In this document: one piece after another, positions 17,475 through 26,653 of the stretch
Layout: the number at the start of each line of letters is the position of its first letter
Numbering within the stretch: position 1 is the stretch's first letter
Source of the DNA: Streptomyces sp. NBC_01717
GTDB lineage: Bacteria; Actinomycetota; Actinomycetes; Streptomycetales; Streptomycetaceae
Assembly (NCBI RefSeq): GCF_036248255.1
Contig: NZ_CP109178.1
Location: 2,046,001-2,110,000 of the forward strand
Length of the DNA stretch: 64,000 bases
Direction of reading: 5' to 3'
The notes under the pieces: generated by a model
Told to the model about the DNA's origin: nothing
Database searches by the model: none
The model's input: the letters and a program-made list of their open reading frames with translations, nothing else
Translations under genes and position numbers: made by a program

Positions 17475-18254
17475 TCACAGCTCCAGGTCGACGACCACCG
17501 GCGCGTGGTCGGACGCGCCCTTGCCCTTGCGCTCCTCGCGGTCCACGTAGCTGTCCTTGACCGCCACCGTGAACGGGGCGTTGCCGTAGACCAGGTCGAT
17601 CCGCATGCCCTTGTTCTTCGGGAAGCGCAGCTCGCGGTAGTCCCAGAAGGTGTACGCGCGGTCGTACTTGAGCGGGCGCGGCATGACGTCCGACAGGCCC
17701 TCCTGGCGCAGTGCGGCGAGGGCGGCGCGCTCGGCGGGGGTGACATGGGTGGCGCCCTCGAACAGGGCCGGGTCCCAGACGTCCTCGTCGGTCGGGGCCA
17801 CGTTGAAATCACCCAGCACCGCGAACGGCTGCGAGCCCGCAGCGTCGGCGGCGACCGCCTTCTGCAGGGCCTCGAACCAGCGCAGCTTGTACGCGTAGTG
17901 CGGGTGCTCGATCTCGCGGCCGTTCGGCACGTACACCGACCAGACGCGGACCGGGCCGCAGGTCGCGGAGATCGCCCGGGGCTCCTGCACGCCGTCGTAG
18001 TCGGGCCCGTCGGGCAGCCCCATGACGACGTCGGACAGGCCGACCCGGGAGACCAGCGCCACCCCGTTCCACCGGCCTGTGGCGTTGACCGCGGACTCGT
18101 AGCCGAGCTCGCGCAGAGCGTCCGCCGGGAACTGCTCGGCCGTGCACTTGGTCTCCTGGATGCACAGCACGTCCGTGCCGGTGCTCTCCAGCCAGGCCAG
18201 CAGCCGCGGGAGGCGGGCGGTGATCGAATTGACGTTCCACGTGGCGATGCGCAT
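17475..18254 (-). CDS. xthA: Exodeoxyribonuclease III / AP endonuclease
   Basis: 259-residue DNA-repair nuclease of the EEP family. Motifs are MRIATWNVNSI at the start, the metal-binding E34 in CIQETK, LGDFNVAPTDEDVWDP in the middle and the catalytic SDHAPVVVDLEL at the C-terminus. It cuts 5' to abasic sites and removes 3' blocks. The ATG at 18254 (cat at 18252-18254) is preceded at exactly 7 nt by TAGGTT and has no ribosome site, so I read it as a leaderless transcript. Confidence 0.94.
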   Translation of the reverse strand: MRIATWNVNSITARLPRLLAWLESTGTDVLCIQETKCTAEQFPADALRELGYESAVNATGRWNGVALVSRVGLSDVVMGLPDGPDYDGVQEPRAISATCGPVRVWSVYVPNGREIEHPHYAYKLRWFEALQKAVAADAAGSQPFAVLGDFNVAPTDEDVWDPALFEGATHVTPAERAALAALRQEGLSDVMPRPLKYDRAYTFWDYRELRFPKNKGMRIDLVYGNAPFTVAVKDSYVDREERKGKGASDHAPVVVDLEL

Positions 18255-18261
18255 ATACGTA

Positions 18262-18267
18262 AACCTA
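18262..18267 (-). promoter_or_regulatory. Candidate -10 of leaderless exonuclease III transcript
   Basis: On the reverse strand TAGGTT (matching TANNNT) ends 7 nt before the start codon at 18254. No Shine-Dalgarno is present. The same spacing is seen at the map and NarL-system kinase starts in this window. The -35 element is not clear. Confidence 0.45.
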
Positions 18268-18302
18268 GCGGCTCCCACTGACAGTCGGCGGACCGGCGCC
18301 GG

Positions 18303-18959
18303 TCAGAGACCGGTCGAGTCCCCGGGGATCAGCCGACCGTGGTCGGCGCCGCCGAGGCTGCCGATCTGCCGGTCGTAGATCGGGCGGGCGAGATCGGTGA
18401 GCAGCGCGTCGTGGATGTCGATCGCCCGGCGCGGTTTGACCTCGCGCACGTAGTCGATGACCTCGGAGATCTTGTTCCACGGGGCCATCACCGGGAGCAT
18501 CAGCGTGTCGACGGGGTGGTCGGGGACGGTGAGCGCGTCCCCCGGGTGGAAGAGCGAACCGTCCACCAGGAAGCCGATGTTGGTGACCCGCGGGATGTCG
18601 GGGTGGATCACCGCGTGCAGTTCGCCGTGCACCTGTACGTCGAACCCTGCGGCGGTGAACGTATCGCCGTGACCGACGGTGTGCACCCGGCCGGGGAAGG
18701 CCGCGGAGAGCTGTTCCGCGACGCTGCGCAGGGTCCAGACCTCCGCGGCCGGGTTCGCCTCCAGACCGGCCCGCAGCCGGCCCTCGTCGAAGTGGTCGGC
18801 GTGCTCGTGGGTCACGAGCATCGCGTCGGCGCCGAGTGCCGCGTCCTGCTCCGAGAAGCCGCCCGGGTCGATGACGAGCGTCCGCCCGTCCTTCTCCAGC
18901 CGGATGCAGGAGTGCGTCTTCTTGGTCAGGGTCAGGTGCAGAGGGTTCGCAGCGTTCAT
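18303..18959 (-). CDS. MBL-fold (UlaG-like) metal-dependent hydrolase
   Basis: 218 residues with the metallo-beta-lactamase signature THEHADH near residue 50-56 and supporting ligands (HPGDAL, IDIHDALL). Enzymes of this subgroup are Zn/Mn hydrolases of unknown natural substrate. I choose the ATG at 18959 because AGGA lies 8 nt upstream; the ATG at 18968 is too close to it. It starts 13 nt after the stop of the PcaD-PcaC fusion gene and is probably co-transcribed with it. Confidence 0.88.
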   Translation of the reverse strand: MNAANPLHLTLTKKTHSCIRLEKDGRTLVIDPGGFSEQDAALGADAMLVTHEHADHFDEGRLRAGLEANPAAEVWTLRSVAEQLSAAFPGRVHTVGHGDTFTAAGFDVQVHGELHAVIHPDIPRVTNIGFLVDGSLFHPGDALTVPDHPVDTLMLPVMAPWNKISEVIDYVREVKPRRAIDIHDALLTDLARPIYDRQIGSLGGADHGRLIPGDSTGL

Positions 18960-18972
18960 GATGCTCATCCTG

Positions 18973-20526
18973 CTACGGCCGGGGCGTGGTTTCTTCCTGA
19001 ATCACCGACTGGGCGATGGTGAAGGCGGCGCCCGCGGCCGGTATGCCGCAGTACACGGCGGTCTGCAGCAATACTTCCTTGATCTCGGCGGGGGTCAGCC
19101 CGTTGCGCAGGGCGGCCCTGATGTGCGGCGCGAGACCCTCCAGATGCCCGGAGGTGACCAGTGCGGTGAGCGTGACGCAGCTTCGGGTACGGCGATCCAG
19201 GCCCTCCCGGGTCCAGGTCTCGCCCCAGGCGTAGCGCGTGACGAGCTCCTGGAACTCGCCGGTGAAGTCGTCGGACGCGGCCATGACCCGGTCGACGTGG
19301 GCGTCGCCGAGCACTTCGCGGCGGACCTTCATCCCCGGGTCGTACGGGTCCCGGCGGCCGGAGGTCGCGGCGTCGGGCGCGGCCGTGGCGGAGGCGATCT
19401 CCGCGATGGGCAGGATGGGGGCGGAGAGCGTGGGGCCGGTGCCCGGGACCGGGATGGCGGCGAGGGTGTCCTGCCAGCTGGTGGAGAAGTGGGTGAGGAG
19501 CAGGTCGGTGACGGCTCCGGGCTGCTCGACGGGGGCGAGGTGCGAGGCTCCGGGCACGAGGGCGAGCCGGGCGTCGGGTATGCCCGCGACCAGCGTGCGG
19601 GCCTCGGCCGGCCCGGTGACATGGTCCTCGGCGCCGACCAGGACGAGGGTCGGGACGCTGATGCGGCCGAGTTCGGGACGGATGTCGAAGGCGGCGAGGG
19701 CTTCGCAGGCCGCGATGTAGCAGCCGGGGTCGGTGGTGCGGACCATCTGGACGGCCCACTCGACGATGGCGGGCTGGGCGGCGGCGAAGCCGGGGGTGAA
19801 CCACTGGTCCGGTGCGCTGCGGGCCATCGGCTCCAGGCCGTTGGTGCGGACGATCACTCCGCGCTGGCGGAACTCGTCTGCGCTGCCGAACCGGGGCGAG
19901 GCGGCTACCAGGGCCAGCGCGGCGACCCGGTGCGGGTGGCGCAGTGCGAGGTCGGCGCCGATCGCGCCGCCGATGGAGCAGCCCGCGTATCCGAAGCGCT
20001 GGACGCCGAGGCTGTCGAGGGTGGCCAGCAGCCGGTCGGACAGTTCGCCGACGGCGGTGGCGGGATGGGCCGGGGCGCCGCCGTGGCCGGGCAGGTCGAA
20101 GCGGAAGACCCGCCAGTGCTGGGAGAGCTCCGGTATCTGGCGGTCCCACATGTGCCAGGTGGTACCGAGCGAGGGGCCGATGACGAGGACGGGGGCGTCC
20201 TGCGGGCCGTCGAACCGGTACTGGAGGGTGTGCATCGGCAGGGCGCGGGATCCTTGCGGGATCGGCCGGGGCTGGGCGGCCGGCGCCGACTGCGGGGGCA
20301 CGGGCTGCACCGGCTGTGCGTGCGACGGCTGCAGCGGTACCTGCCCGGTCTGCGTGGCCGACAGCGGCGGCACCGGCTGCAGGGTGTGCCCGGGCTGCCC
20401 TGCCTGCGGTCCCAGGAACGGCTCCAGCGTCTGCGGGCCCTGGAACTGCTGCGCCGCAGGTACGGACTGCGCGCCCGGGAACGGCTGCGCGGGCTGCGGG
20501 GTATTCGTCTCACTCACGTCGCTCAC
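18973..20526 (-). CDS. Fused 3-oxoadipate enol-lactonase / 4-carboxymuconolactone decarboxylase-like protein with Pro/Gln-rich N-terminus
   Basis: 517 residues in three parts. Residues 1-95 are a low-complexity Pro/Gln/Ala segment (repeated QPV, QPG units). Residues 96-355 are an alpha/beta hydrolase of PcaD type with the nucleophile elbow GCSIGG, and the His in GASHLAPVEQP. Residues 385-510 are a CMD domain (TRSCVTLTALVTSGHLEGLAPHI then EVLLQTAVYCGIPAA). PcaD-PcaC fusions (PcaL) are known in Streptomyces and Rhodococcus beta-ketoadipate operons. No other pca gene is adjacent here, so the role may differ. Start is GTG, with two possible GTGs 9 nt apart. Confidence 0.85.
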   Translation of the reverse strand: MSDVSETNTPQPAQPFPGAQSVPAAQQFQGPQTLEPFLGPQAGQPGHTLQPVPPLSATQTGQVPLQPSHAQPVQPVPPQSAPAAQPRPIPQGSRALPMHTLQYRFDGPQDAPVLVIGPSLGTTWHMWDRQIPELSQHWRVFRFDLPGHGGAPAHPATAVGELSDRLLATLDSLGVQRFGYAGCSIGGAIGADLALRHPHRVAALALVAASPRFGSADEFRQRGVIVRTNGLEPMARSAPDQWFTPGFAAAQPAIVEWAVQMVRTTDPGCYIAACEALAAFDIRPELGRISVPTLVLVGAEDHVTGPAEARTLVAGIPDARLALVPGASHLAPVEQPGAVTDLLLTHFSTSWQDTLAAIPVPGTGPTLSAPILPIAEIASATAAPDAATSGRRDPYDPGMKVRREVLGDAHVDRVMAASDDFTGEFQELVTRYAWGETWTREGLDRRTRSCVTLTALVTSGHLEGLAPHIRAALRNGLTPAEIKEVLLQTAVYCGIPAAGAAFTIAQSVIQEETTPRP

Positions 20527-20562
20527 TCGCTCCAGGTTAGTGAGCGGTCGGTCGACCTCCGG

Positions 20563-21159
20563 TCAGGGGGTCGCCGCAGATACGACATATACGACAGGAG
20601 ATGCCGGATCGGTCATGTCGACGGTGATGTTCTGGGTGGGGCGCGGGTCCTTGTTGGTGTGGGTGGTGCCCGCCCAGTCGACGCCCTGGCCGAAGTACCA
20701 GCCCGCGATCTTGGTGTCGCGTGCGCCGACGGTGACGTCGCCGTCGGTCAGGGCCGCGCGGCCGGAGCCCAGACGGGAGAGGAAGCGGTCGAGCCCGGCG
20801 GACGACGTGCGGAACTGCGCGTACATCCGGCTGGCCTTCCAGTTGTTCGTCTCGTAGTACTGGACGTCCACCGCGTCGCCGGGGATCGGCACCTCGAAGA
20901 TCCGGCGCTGCATCCGGGACGGCCAGCCCTCGCGGAGCCCATGCGCGGAGGCCTCGGCCTCCTTGTCCTGCCCGGAGCGGCGGCTCTGGCCGGCGGAGAT
21001 CAGCAGATAGCCGGCCGGGACGCCGATCAGCAGGACGATGGTGGTCGCCGTGATCAGGCGTCGCCGGATCATCCGGCGCCGGTCCTCCGGGCGCCGTCCG
21101 CCGCCCTCGTCGGGCGGCGAGGACTGGCGCGGCAGGACGGGATGCTCTGCTGTGGTCAT
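20563..21159 (-). CDS. Membrane-anchored extracytoplasmic protein of unknown function
   Basis: 198 residues: a cytoplasmic Arg-rich N-terminus (PEDRRRMIRRR), one TM segment at about 35-55 and an extracytoplasmic domain of about 140 residues. That domain has repeated short strands (IFEVPIPGDAVDVQYY, GDVTVGARDTKIAGWYFG, NITVDMTDPASPVVYVV). I do not recognise the family. It starts 12 nt after the ROK kinase stop and ends 36 nt before the next gene, so it belongs to that operon. Confidence 0.78.
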   Translation of the reverse strand: MTTAEHPVLPRQSSPPDEGGGRRPEDRRRMIRRRLITATTIVLLIGVPAGYLLISAGQSRRSGQDKEAEASAHGLREGWPSRMQRRIFEVPIPGDAVDVQYYETNNWKASRMYAQFRTSSAGLDRFLSRLGSGRAALTDGDVTVGARDTKIAGWYFGQGVDWAGTTHTNKDPRPTQNITVDMTDPASPVVYVVSAATP

Positions 21160-21171
21160 GTTCTGGGGCCC

Positions 21172-22335
21172 CTAGGAGGTGCGGGTGTTGCGGGTGGACC
21201 GGATGGTGCTCGCGGCCTGGTCGTAGATCTGCGCGTACCGCTCGTACCGCTCGACACGACGGCGGTTGGTGCGGCGGAACCGGCGGGCGACCAGCCGGGC
21301 CAGGTCCGCGGCGCCGACCATACCTGCCTCCGGGCCGAGCTCGGCCTTCGCGATCCGGGCCTCGGGGCGGTAGCCGCGGCCGGTGAGGTGGCGCTTGAAG
21401 GCGTCCCTGGCGGGACCGATCAACAGGTCGTCGGCGGCGCTGACACCGCCTCCGATGACGAAGCAGGAGGGGTCGAGCGCGGCGGCCAGATTGGCGATGC
21501 CAACACCGAGCCACTGGCCGATGTCCTGGAGGAGCTCGATGCACATCGCATCGCCCTCGCGGGCCAGTTCGGTGATGAGCGGCCCGGTGATTTCGGGGAT
21601 GTTCCCCTTGACCCGCTCGATGATTCCGTGAGCGACGGGCGAGTCGGCGGCGGCCAGCTCCCTGGCCTCGCGGACGAGGGCGTTGCCGGAGCTGTACTGC
21701 TCCCAGCAGCCGCGGTTGCCGCACGGACAGCGGTGCCCGCCGGGTACCACCTGCATGTGGCCGAACTCACCGGCGACCCCGTACTTGCCGCGCTTGACCT
21801 GACCGTCCTCCAGGATCGCGCCGCCGATGCCGGTGCCGAGCGTGATCATGACGAGATGGTCCTCGCCGCGGCCCGCGCCGAACCGCCACTCCGCCCACGC
21901 CGCGGTGTTCGCGTCGTTGTCCACCATGACGGGGACGACCAGGCGGGAGGCGAGGGCGTCGCGGAGGGGTTCGTCGCGCCAGGCGAGGTGCGGGGCGAAC
22001 AGCACCTTGGAGCGGTCGGCGTCGACCCAGCCCGCCGCGCCGATGCCGACGGCATGCACGTCGTGCCGGTCGGAGAGGTCGAGGACCAGCTCGACGATGG
22101 TGTCCTCGACGACCTTGGGGCTCTTGGACTTGTCCGGCGTCTCGGTGCGCAGCTGCTCCAGGATGTTCCCGTCGGCGTCGACGACGCCGGCCATCACCTT
22201 CGTACCCCCGATGTCGATGCCGACGGTGGGTACCCGGGGCGCCGTGAGGTGCGAGCGCCGCTCCCGGGTGCCGACGGTCCGCAGGACGGTGGCGCGGGCG
22301 GAGCCGCGGTGTGTGAAGTCGCGGTACGTGCTCAT
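21172..22335 (-). CDS. ROK-family sugar kinase (glucokinase-like)
   Basis: 387 residues. The ATP-binding GIDIGGTKVMAGVVD block lies near residue 39, catalytic Asp in VMVDNDANTAAWAEW, phosphate loop ITLGTGIGGAIL. The ROK zinc signature GHMQVVPGG...HRCPCGNRGCWEQ is intact with its His and three Cys. There is no N-terminal winged helix, so this is a kinase rather than a ROK repressor. C-terminal 40 residues are Arg-rich and unusual. Located just downstream of a sugar-type ABC transporter; phosphorylation of the imported sugar is the likely role, by inference. Confidence 0.9.
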   Translation of the reverse strand: MSTYRDFTHRGSARATVLRTVGTRERRSHLTAPRVPTVGIDIGGTKVMAGVVDADGNILEQLRTETPDKSKSPKVVEDTIVELVLDLSDRHDVHAVGIGAAGWVDADRSKVLFAPHLAWRDEPLRDALASRLVVPVMVDNDANTAAWAEWRFGAGRGEDHLVMITLGTGIGGAILEDGQVKRGKYGVAGEFGHMQVVPGGHRCPCGNRGCWEQYSSGNALVREARELAAADSPVAHGIIERVKGNIPEITGPLITELAREGDAMCIELLQDIGQWLGVGIANLAAALDPSCFVIGGGVSAADDLLIGPARDAFKRHLTGRGYRPEARIAKAELGPEAGMVGAADLARLVARRFRRTNRRRVERYERYAQIYDQAASTIRSTRNTRTS

Positions 22336-22470
22336 CGTCCCTGCGTTGTCTGGGGGGACCGGGTGGTGACAGCTCCCGGCGGCGGACGGCGCCCGTCGGG
22401 CTCGATTCTGCCACTGCCGGAGCGTCGGGGCGGGCGGTCGGGGCGGGCGGCACCCCGCCCGCGCCCTCTC

Positions 22471-23307
22471 CTACGGGGTGTCGTCGGTGACCGGATGGCC
22501 GCCCAGGTGGGTCGGCGAGGGGGCCCGCTCGAGCTCGTGGCTCAGCTCCTCGAGCTCGCTGCCACCGGCCATCTGGCGGGTCAGCTCGTCCAGGGTGATG
22601 GAGTCCTTGGTGTGGCTGCCGGACATGGCGCCCCGCTTGAGCAGCACGAACCGGTCGCCGACCAGATAGGCGTGATGCGGGTTGTGCGTGATGAGAACCA
22701 CGCCGAGCCCGGCGTCCCGGGCGGCCGCCACGTACTTCAGCACGACCCCGGACTGCTTGACGCCGAGTGCAGCGGTGGGCTCGTCCAGGACGAGGACCTT
22801 GGCGCCGAAGTAGACGGCCCGCGCGATGGCGACGCACTGGCGCTCGCCGCCGGACAGGGTGCCGATCGGCTGGTCGACGTCGCGCAGGTCGATGCCCATG
22901 CGCAGCAGCTCGGAACGGGTCGTCTCGCGCATCATCCGGACGTCGAGCCGCTTGAACGGGCCGACGCCCGTCGTCGGCTCGGAGCCGAGGAAGAAGTTTC
23001 GCCAGACGGGCATCAGCGGAACGACGGCCAGGTCCTGGTAGACCGTGGCGATGCCCCGGTCCAGGGCCTCGCGCGGGTTGGCCAGAGCGGTCTCCTCGCC
23101 GTCGACGAGGAACCGGCCCGCGTCGTGCCGGTGCAGCCCTGCGATGATCTTGATGAGGGTGGACTTGCCGGCGCCGTTGTCGCCGAGGACGCACGAGATC
23201 TCGCCCGCGTGGACCTCCAGCGACACGTCCTGGAGGGCCTTGATGTTCCCGTAGAACTTGCTGACGTGGTCCAGCTCGATCAGCGCCCGGGGGGCCGCGG
23301 TCGTCAT
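22471..23307 (-). CDS. Sugar ABC transporter ATPase
   Basis: 278 residues, a single ABC domain as in FrcA/RbsA-half proteins: Walker [11 protein letters not shown]-loop YQDLAVV, signature LSGGERQC, Walker [13 protein letters not shown] and switch His [10 protein letters not shown]. The start at 23307 overlaps the permease stop by 4 nt (23304-23307). A C-terminal acidic tail follows the domain. Single-domain ATPases of this subfamily act as homodimers with ribose/inositol-type permeases. Confidence 0.92.
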   Translation of the reverse strand: MTTAAPRALIELDHVSKFYGNIKALQDVSLEVHAGEISCVLGDNGAGKSTLIKIIAGLHRHDAGRFLVDGEETALANPREALDRGIATVYQDLAVVPLMPVWRNFFLGSEPTTGVGPFKRLDVRMMRETTRSELLRMGIDLRDVDQPIGTLSGGERQCVAIARAVYFGAKVLVLDEPTAALGVKQSGVVLKYVAAARDAGLGVVLITHNPHHAYLVGDRFVLLKRGAMSGSHTKDSITLDELTRQMAGGSELEELSHELERAPSPTHLGGHPVTDDTP

Positions 23308-24359
23308 TTCGTCGCCTCCGCGCGCTTGCGTACCCATGCGTTGAGCAGGGTGGCCAGGAGCAGCATGGCTCCGAGGAAGAACTTGAACCAGTCCGGGTTC
23401 CACTCCGCGTACACGATGCCCTTGCTGGTCATGCCGAAGATGAAAGCGCCGATCGCCGAGCCGATCGCGGAGCCGTAGCCGCCGGTGATCAGGCAGCCGC
23501 CGATGACGGCCGCGATGATGTACGTCAGCTCGTTGCCGACGCCCTCGCCGGACTGCACCACGTCGAACGAGAACAGCAGGTGCTGCCCGGAGACCCAGGC
23601 GGCGAAGGCGACGCCGAGGTAGAGACCGACCTTGGTGCGGATCACCGGGACACCCACGGCGCGGGCCGCGTCGGCCTCGCCGCCGACCGCGAAGATCCAG
23701 TTGCCGAAGCGGGTACGGAGCAGGATCCAGGTGGCGATCGCGACGAGCACCGCCCACCAGAGAATGGTGACCTTGAGCTCGACCCCGCCGACGGTCCACT
23801 GCGAGGCGAAGACCTTGCGGGCCGAGTCGAAGCCCTCCATGTCGGCGATGGACTTCGTCGACACCGTTCCGCTGATCAGCTTGGTGAAGCCGAGATTGAG
23901 GCCGGTCAGCATCAGGAACGTACCGAGCGTGATGATGAAGCTCGGCAGTTTCGTACGGGTCAGCATGAACCCGTTGAACGCACCGACGGCCAGCGTCACC
24001 AGGAGCGACACGAAGACGCCGACCCAGACATTGGCCGTCATCTGGTAGCTGAACATCGAGGAGACCAGCGCGGAGCTGGTGACCAGGACACCGGCCGACA
24101 GGTCGAACTCACCGCCGATCATCAGCAGCGCCACCGGCGCCGCCATGATCCCGATGGTGGACGCCGCGTACAGCACCGTGCCGAAGCTGGAGGCGCGCAG
24201 GAAGCTGTCGGCGATGATCGAGAAGAAGATGAAGACGGCCGCGGCGCCTACGACCGAACCGAGTTCGGGGCGGCCGAGCAGCCTGCGCAGCGCCGAGGTG
24301 TGCAGCAGCCGCTCGTCGGACCCGGCCGCCGGGGCCGGTGGTTGTTCCGTCGTGGTCAT
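23304..24359 (-). CDS. Sugar ABC transporter permease (RbsC-like)
   Basis: 351-residue polytopic protein of the BPD_transp_2 family, about 8-10 TM segments, with typical blocks [32 protein letters not shown] and [23 protein letters not shown]. The ATG at 24359 overlaps the stop of the upstream binding-protein gene by 4 nt. The frame continues open to 25448 but that extension is shadow of the binding-protein gene. It would form a homodimeric channel. Confidence 0.93.
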   Translation of the reverse strand: MTTTEQPPAPAAGSDERLLHTSALRRLLGRPELGSVVGAAAVFIFFSIIADSFLRASSFGTVLYAASTIGIMAAPVALLMIGGEFDLSAGVLVTSSALVSSMFSYQMTANVWVGVFVSLLVTLAVGAFNGFMLTRTKLPSFIITLGTFLMLTGLNLGFTKLISGTVSTKSIADMEGFDSARKVFASQWTVGGVELKVTILWWAVLVAIATWILLRTRFGNWIFAVGGEADAARAVGVPVIRTKVGLYLGVAFAAWVSGQHLLFSFDVVQSGEGVGNELTYIIAAVIGGCLITGGYGSAIGSAIGAFIFGMTSKGIVYAEWNPDWFKFFLGAMLLLATLLNAWVRKRAEATK

Positions 24360-25369
24360 CGGGTCCCCCGCTTCGTGTACTCCGCCAGCTCGGCGGCGTC
24401 CTTCGAGGTGATGATCTGCGGGCCGGTGAGGACGGGGCGCCCGCCACCGAGCACATTGCGGTTGTAGCGGTAGAGCCAGAGCAGGTCGACGGCCTCGTAC
24501 CCCTGGAGGTACGGCTGCTGGTCGACGGCGAAGCCCAGGGTCTTGTCCTGCAGTGCGGTGGCGACCTTCGCGTTCAGGTCGAACGTGTCGATCTCGGCCT
24601 TGGAGCCCGCGGTCCGCTTCGCCTTCACGGCGGCGTCCGCGAACGGCGCGCCGAGCGTGACGACCGCGTCGATGCTCTTGTCCGCCTGGAGCTTCGCCTC
24701 GATGGACGCCTGGACGTCGGGCATGTTGGTGCCCTCGACGTACAGGTTCTCCATCTGCCCGTCGAACGCCTTCTTCGCCCCGGCGCAGCGCTGCTCGTGG
24801 CCGACGTTGCCCTGCTCGTGCAGGATGCACAGGGCTTTCTTCCGGCCGCGCGCGTTGAGCTCGTCGCCGACGGCCTCGCCGGCGATGGACTCGTCCTGGC
24901 CGATGTGGGTGAGCGCGCCGAACGCCTTGGACTCCGCGGAGCCAGAGTTCACCGTGATCACCGGGATCCCGGCCCTGGTGGCCTTGGCGACGACGTCCTT
25001 CATCGCGTCGGGCTTGGCGAGCGAGACGATCAGCCCGTCGACCTTCTGGTCGATCGCGGCCTGGACGAGCTGGGCCTGCTGCTGCGCCTCGTCGTTGTGC
25101 GAGTACAGGAACTTGATGTTGTCCTTGACGGCCGCCTGCTCGGCGCCCCGCTGGACGATGTCCCAGAACGTGTCGCCGTCGCCCGAGTGGGTGACCATGG
25201 CGAAGGTCCAGCGGGGTGTGTTCACCGCGGACCGGCCCTCGGCGGCGGCCCGGGCCGCGCGCTCCTCCGCCCGCTTGCCACCGGTGCTGCTGCATCCCAC
25301 GAGGGAGGCCCCGAGCACCGCCGCAAGCACGGCACCCATCGCACGTACCCCTGTCCGAACCCTTGCCAC
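24356..25369 (-). CDS. Sugar-binding lipoprotein 1 of ABC transporter
   Basis: 337-residue periplasmic-binding-protein-like lipoprotein (Peripla_BP_4 type) with lipobox LVGC. The GTG at 25369 has AAGAAGG about 10 nt upstream, and gives exactly the same length as its upstream paralog. Ligand-pocket blocks include FAMVTHSGDGDTFWDIV, AIDQKVDGLIVSLAKPDAM and FAVDQQPYLQGYEAV. It is clearly a duplicate of the 25546-26559 gene. Its stop overlaps the permease start by 4 nt. Confidence 0.9.
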   Translation of the reverse strand: MARVRTGVRAMGAVLAAVLGASLVGCSSTGGKRAEERAARAAAEGRSAVNTPRWTFAMVTHSGDGDTFWDIVQRGAEQAAVKDNIKFLYSHNDEAQQQAQLVQAAIDQKVDGLIVSLAKPDAMKDVVAKATRAGIPVITVNSGSAESKAFGALTHIGQDESIAGEAVGDELNARGRKKALCILHEQGNVGHEQRCAGAKKAFDGQMENLYVEGTNMPDVQASIEAKLQADKSIDAVVTLGAPFADAAVKAKRTAGSKAEIDTFDLNAKVATALQDKTLGFAVDQQPYLQGYEAVDLLWLYRYNRNVLGGGRPVLTGPQIITSKDAAELAEYTKRGTR

Positions 25370-25545
25370 GACGCCGTGCCCTTCTTGTGCTGCTCGCTGT
25401 ACTGCTTGGTGCCGCCTGGGGGTATCGCCTCCCGGTCCGGCTGGCCAAGTATCCCCGAGCCCGAGTCGGCGCCGCCCGGCAGGGGCGGGACGTGTGCGTC
25501 GGAAGGGGGTGTGCACAGTGGTGTGCGCGGTGGCGCGTACGGCGG

Positions 25546-26559
25546 TCATCGGGTGCCGCGCGCGGTGTACTCCTCCAGCTGCGGGACGTCGTCGGCGGTG
25601 ACGATCGCCGGGCCGGTGAGCACCGGCTTCCCGCCGCCGATGACGTTGCCGTTCGTCTTGTTGAGCCACAGTTCGTCGACGGCGAGATAGCCCTGGAGGT
25701 AGGGCTGCTGGTCGACGGCGAAGCCGACCTCCGCCGCCTTCAGGCGTTTGACGACCTCGGCGTTCAGATCGAATGTGTCGACCTCGGCCTTGGAGCCGGA
25801 ACCCTCCTTGGCCTTGACGGAGGCGGCGGCGAACGGCGCGCCGAGGGTGACGATCGTGTCGATGCCGTGATCGGCCTGGAGCTTCGCCTCGATGGAGGAG
25901 GTGGAGGCGGGCATGTTGGTGCCCTCGACGTTGAGGTTCTCGACCGCGCCCTTGAAGGTCTTCTTCACCCCGGCGCACCGCTCCTCGAGCGACACATTGC
26001 CCTGTTCGTGGATGACGCAGACGGCCTTCTTGCGGCCGCGCTCGTTGAGTTCCTCGCCGACGGCCTCGCCGGCGACCTTCTCGTCCTGCCCGATGTGGCT
26101 GAGCGCGCCGACCTCCGCGGAGAACTGCGCGCCCGAGTTGATCGTGACGACGGGGATGCCGGCCTTCACCGCCTTGGCGACGACCGCCTTGACGGCTTCC
26201 GGTTTGGCGAGCGTGACGACGATGCCGTCGACCTTCTGGTCGATGGCGGCCTGGACGAGCTGGGCCTGCTCCTTGCCCTCCTTGTCGGCGGAGTACAGGA
26301 ACTCGACGTTGTCCTTGGCCGCGGCCTGCTTCGCACCGCTGCGGACGATGTCCCAGAAGGTGTCGCCCTCCCCCGCGTGCGTGACCATGGCGATCTTCAT
26401 CCGGGGTGTGGAGACGCCTTTGACGCCCTGCCCGCTGCCGCTCCCGGGCTTGTCCTCCGCGCTCTTGCCGCCGGAGCTGCTGCATCCGGTCAAGGTGGTG
26501 AGCGCGAGGCCGATGGTGCAGATGGCGATCAGGGTTGCTGCCTTGCGAGGGGTACGCAT
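25546..26559 (-). CDS. Sugar-binding lipoprotein 2 of ABC transporter
   Basis: 337-residue paralog of the next gene, with lipobox LTGC and near-identical pocket motifs (IAMVTHAGEGDTFWDIV, FAVDQQPYLQGYLAV). First gene of the transporter operon, transcribed from the 26560-26653 region. Its final ATGA matches the binding protein/permease junction sequence ACCCGATGACC, although here the ATG leads only into a non-homologous stretch. That suggests tandem duplication of the binding-protein gene, by inference. Two receptors feeding one permease would broaden or tune ligand range. Confidence 0.92.
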   Translation of the reverse strand: MRTPRKAATLIAICTIGLALTTLTGCSSSGGKSAEDKPGSGSGQGVKGVSTPRMKIAMVTHAGEGDTFWDIVRSGAKQAAAKDNVEFLYSADKEGKEQAQLVQAAIDQKVDGIVVTLAKPEAVKAVVAKAVKAGIPVVTINSGAQFSAEVGALSHIGQDEKVAGEAVGEELNERGRKKAVCVIHEQGNVSLEERCAGVKKTFKGAVENLNVEGTNMPASTSSIEAKLQADHGIDTIVTLGAPFAAASVKAKEGSGSKAEVDTFDLNAEVVKRLKAAEVGFAVDQQPYLQGYLAVDELWLNKTNGNVIGGGKPVLTGPAIVTADDVPQLEEYTARGTR

Positions 26560-26653
26560 GGTGGGTCCGCCTTCTCTCCCGGCCGCCCGAGTGCGGCTTG
26601 GGGTGTTCTAGCGGGGTGCGTCGGCGTCGTCAACGGGGCCTCCGCAGAGCTCG

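Noticed and set aside
18679..23478. A 1599-codon open frame on the + strand
   Set aside because: It lies antisense to eight well-supported reverse-strand genes, from the MBL hydrolase to the permease. It is composed of Gly/Arg/Asp-rich low-complexity sequence as expected for a shadow frame in high-GC DNA.
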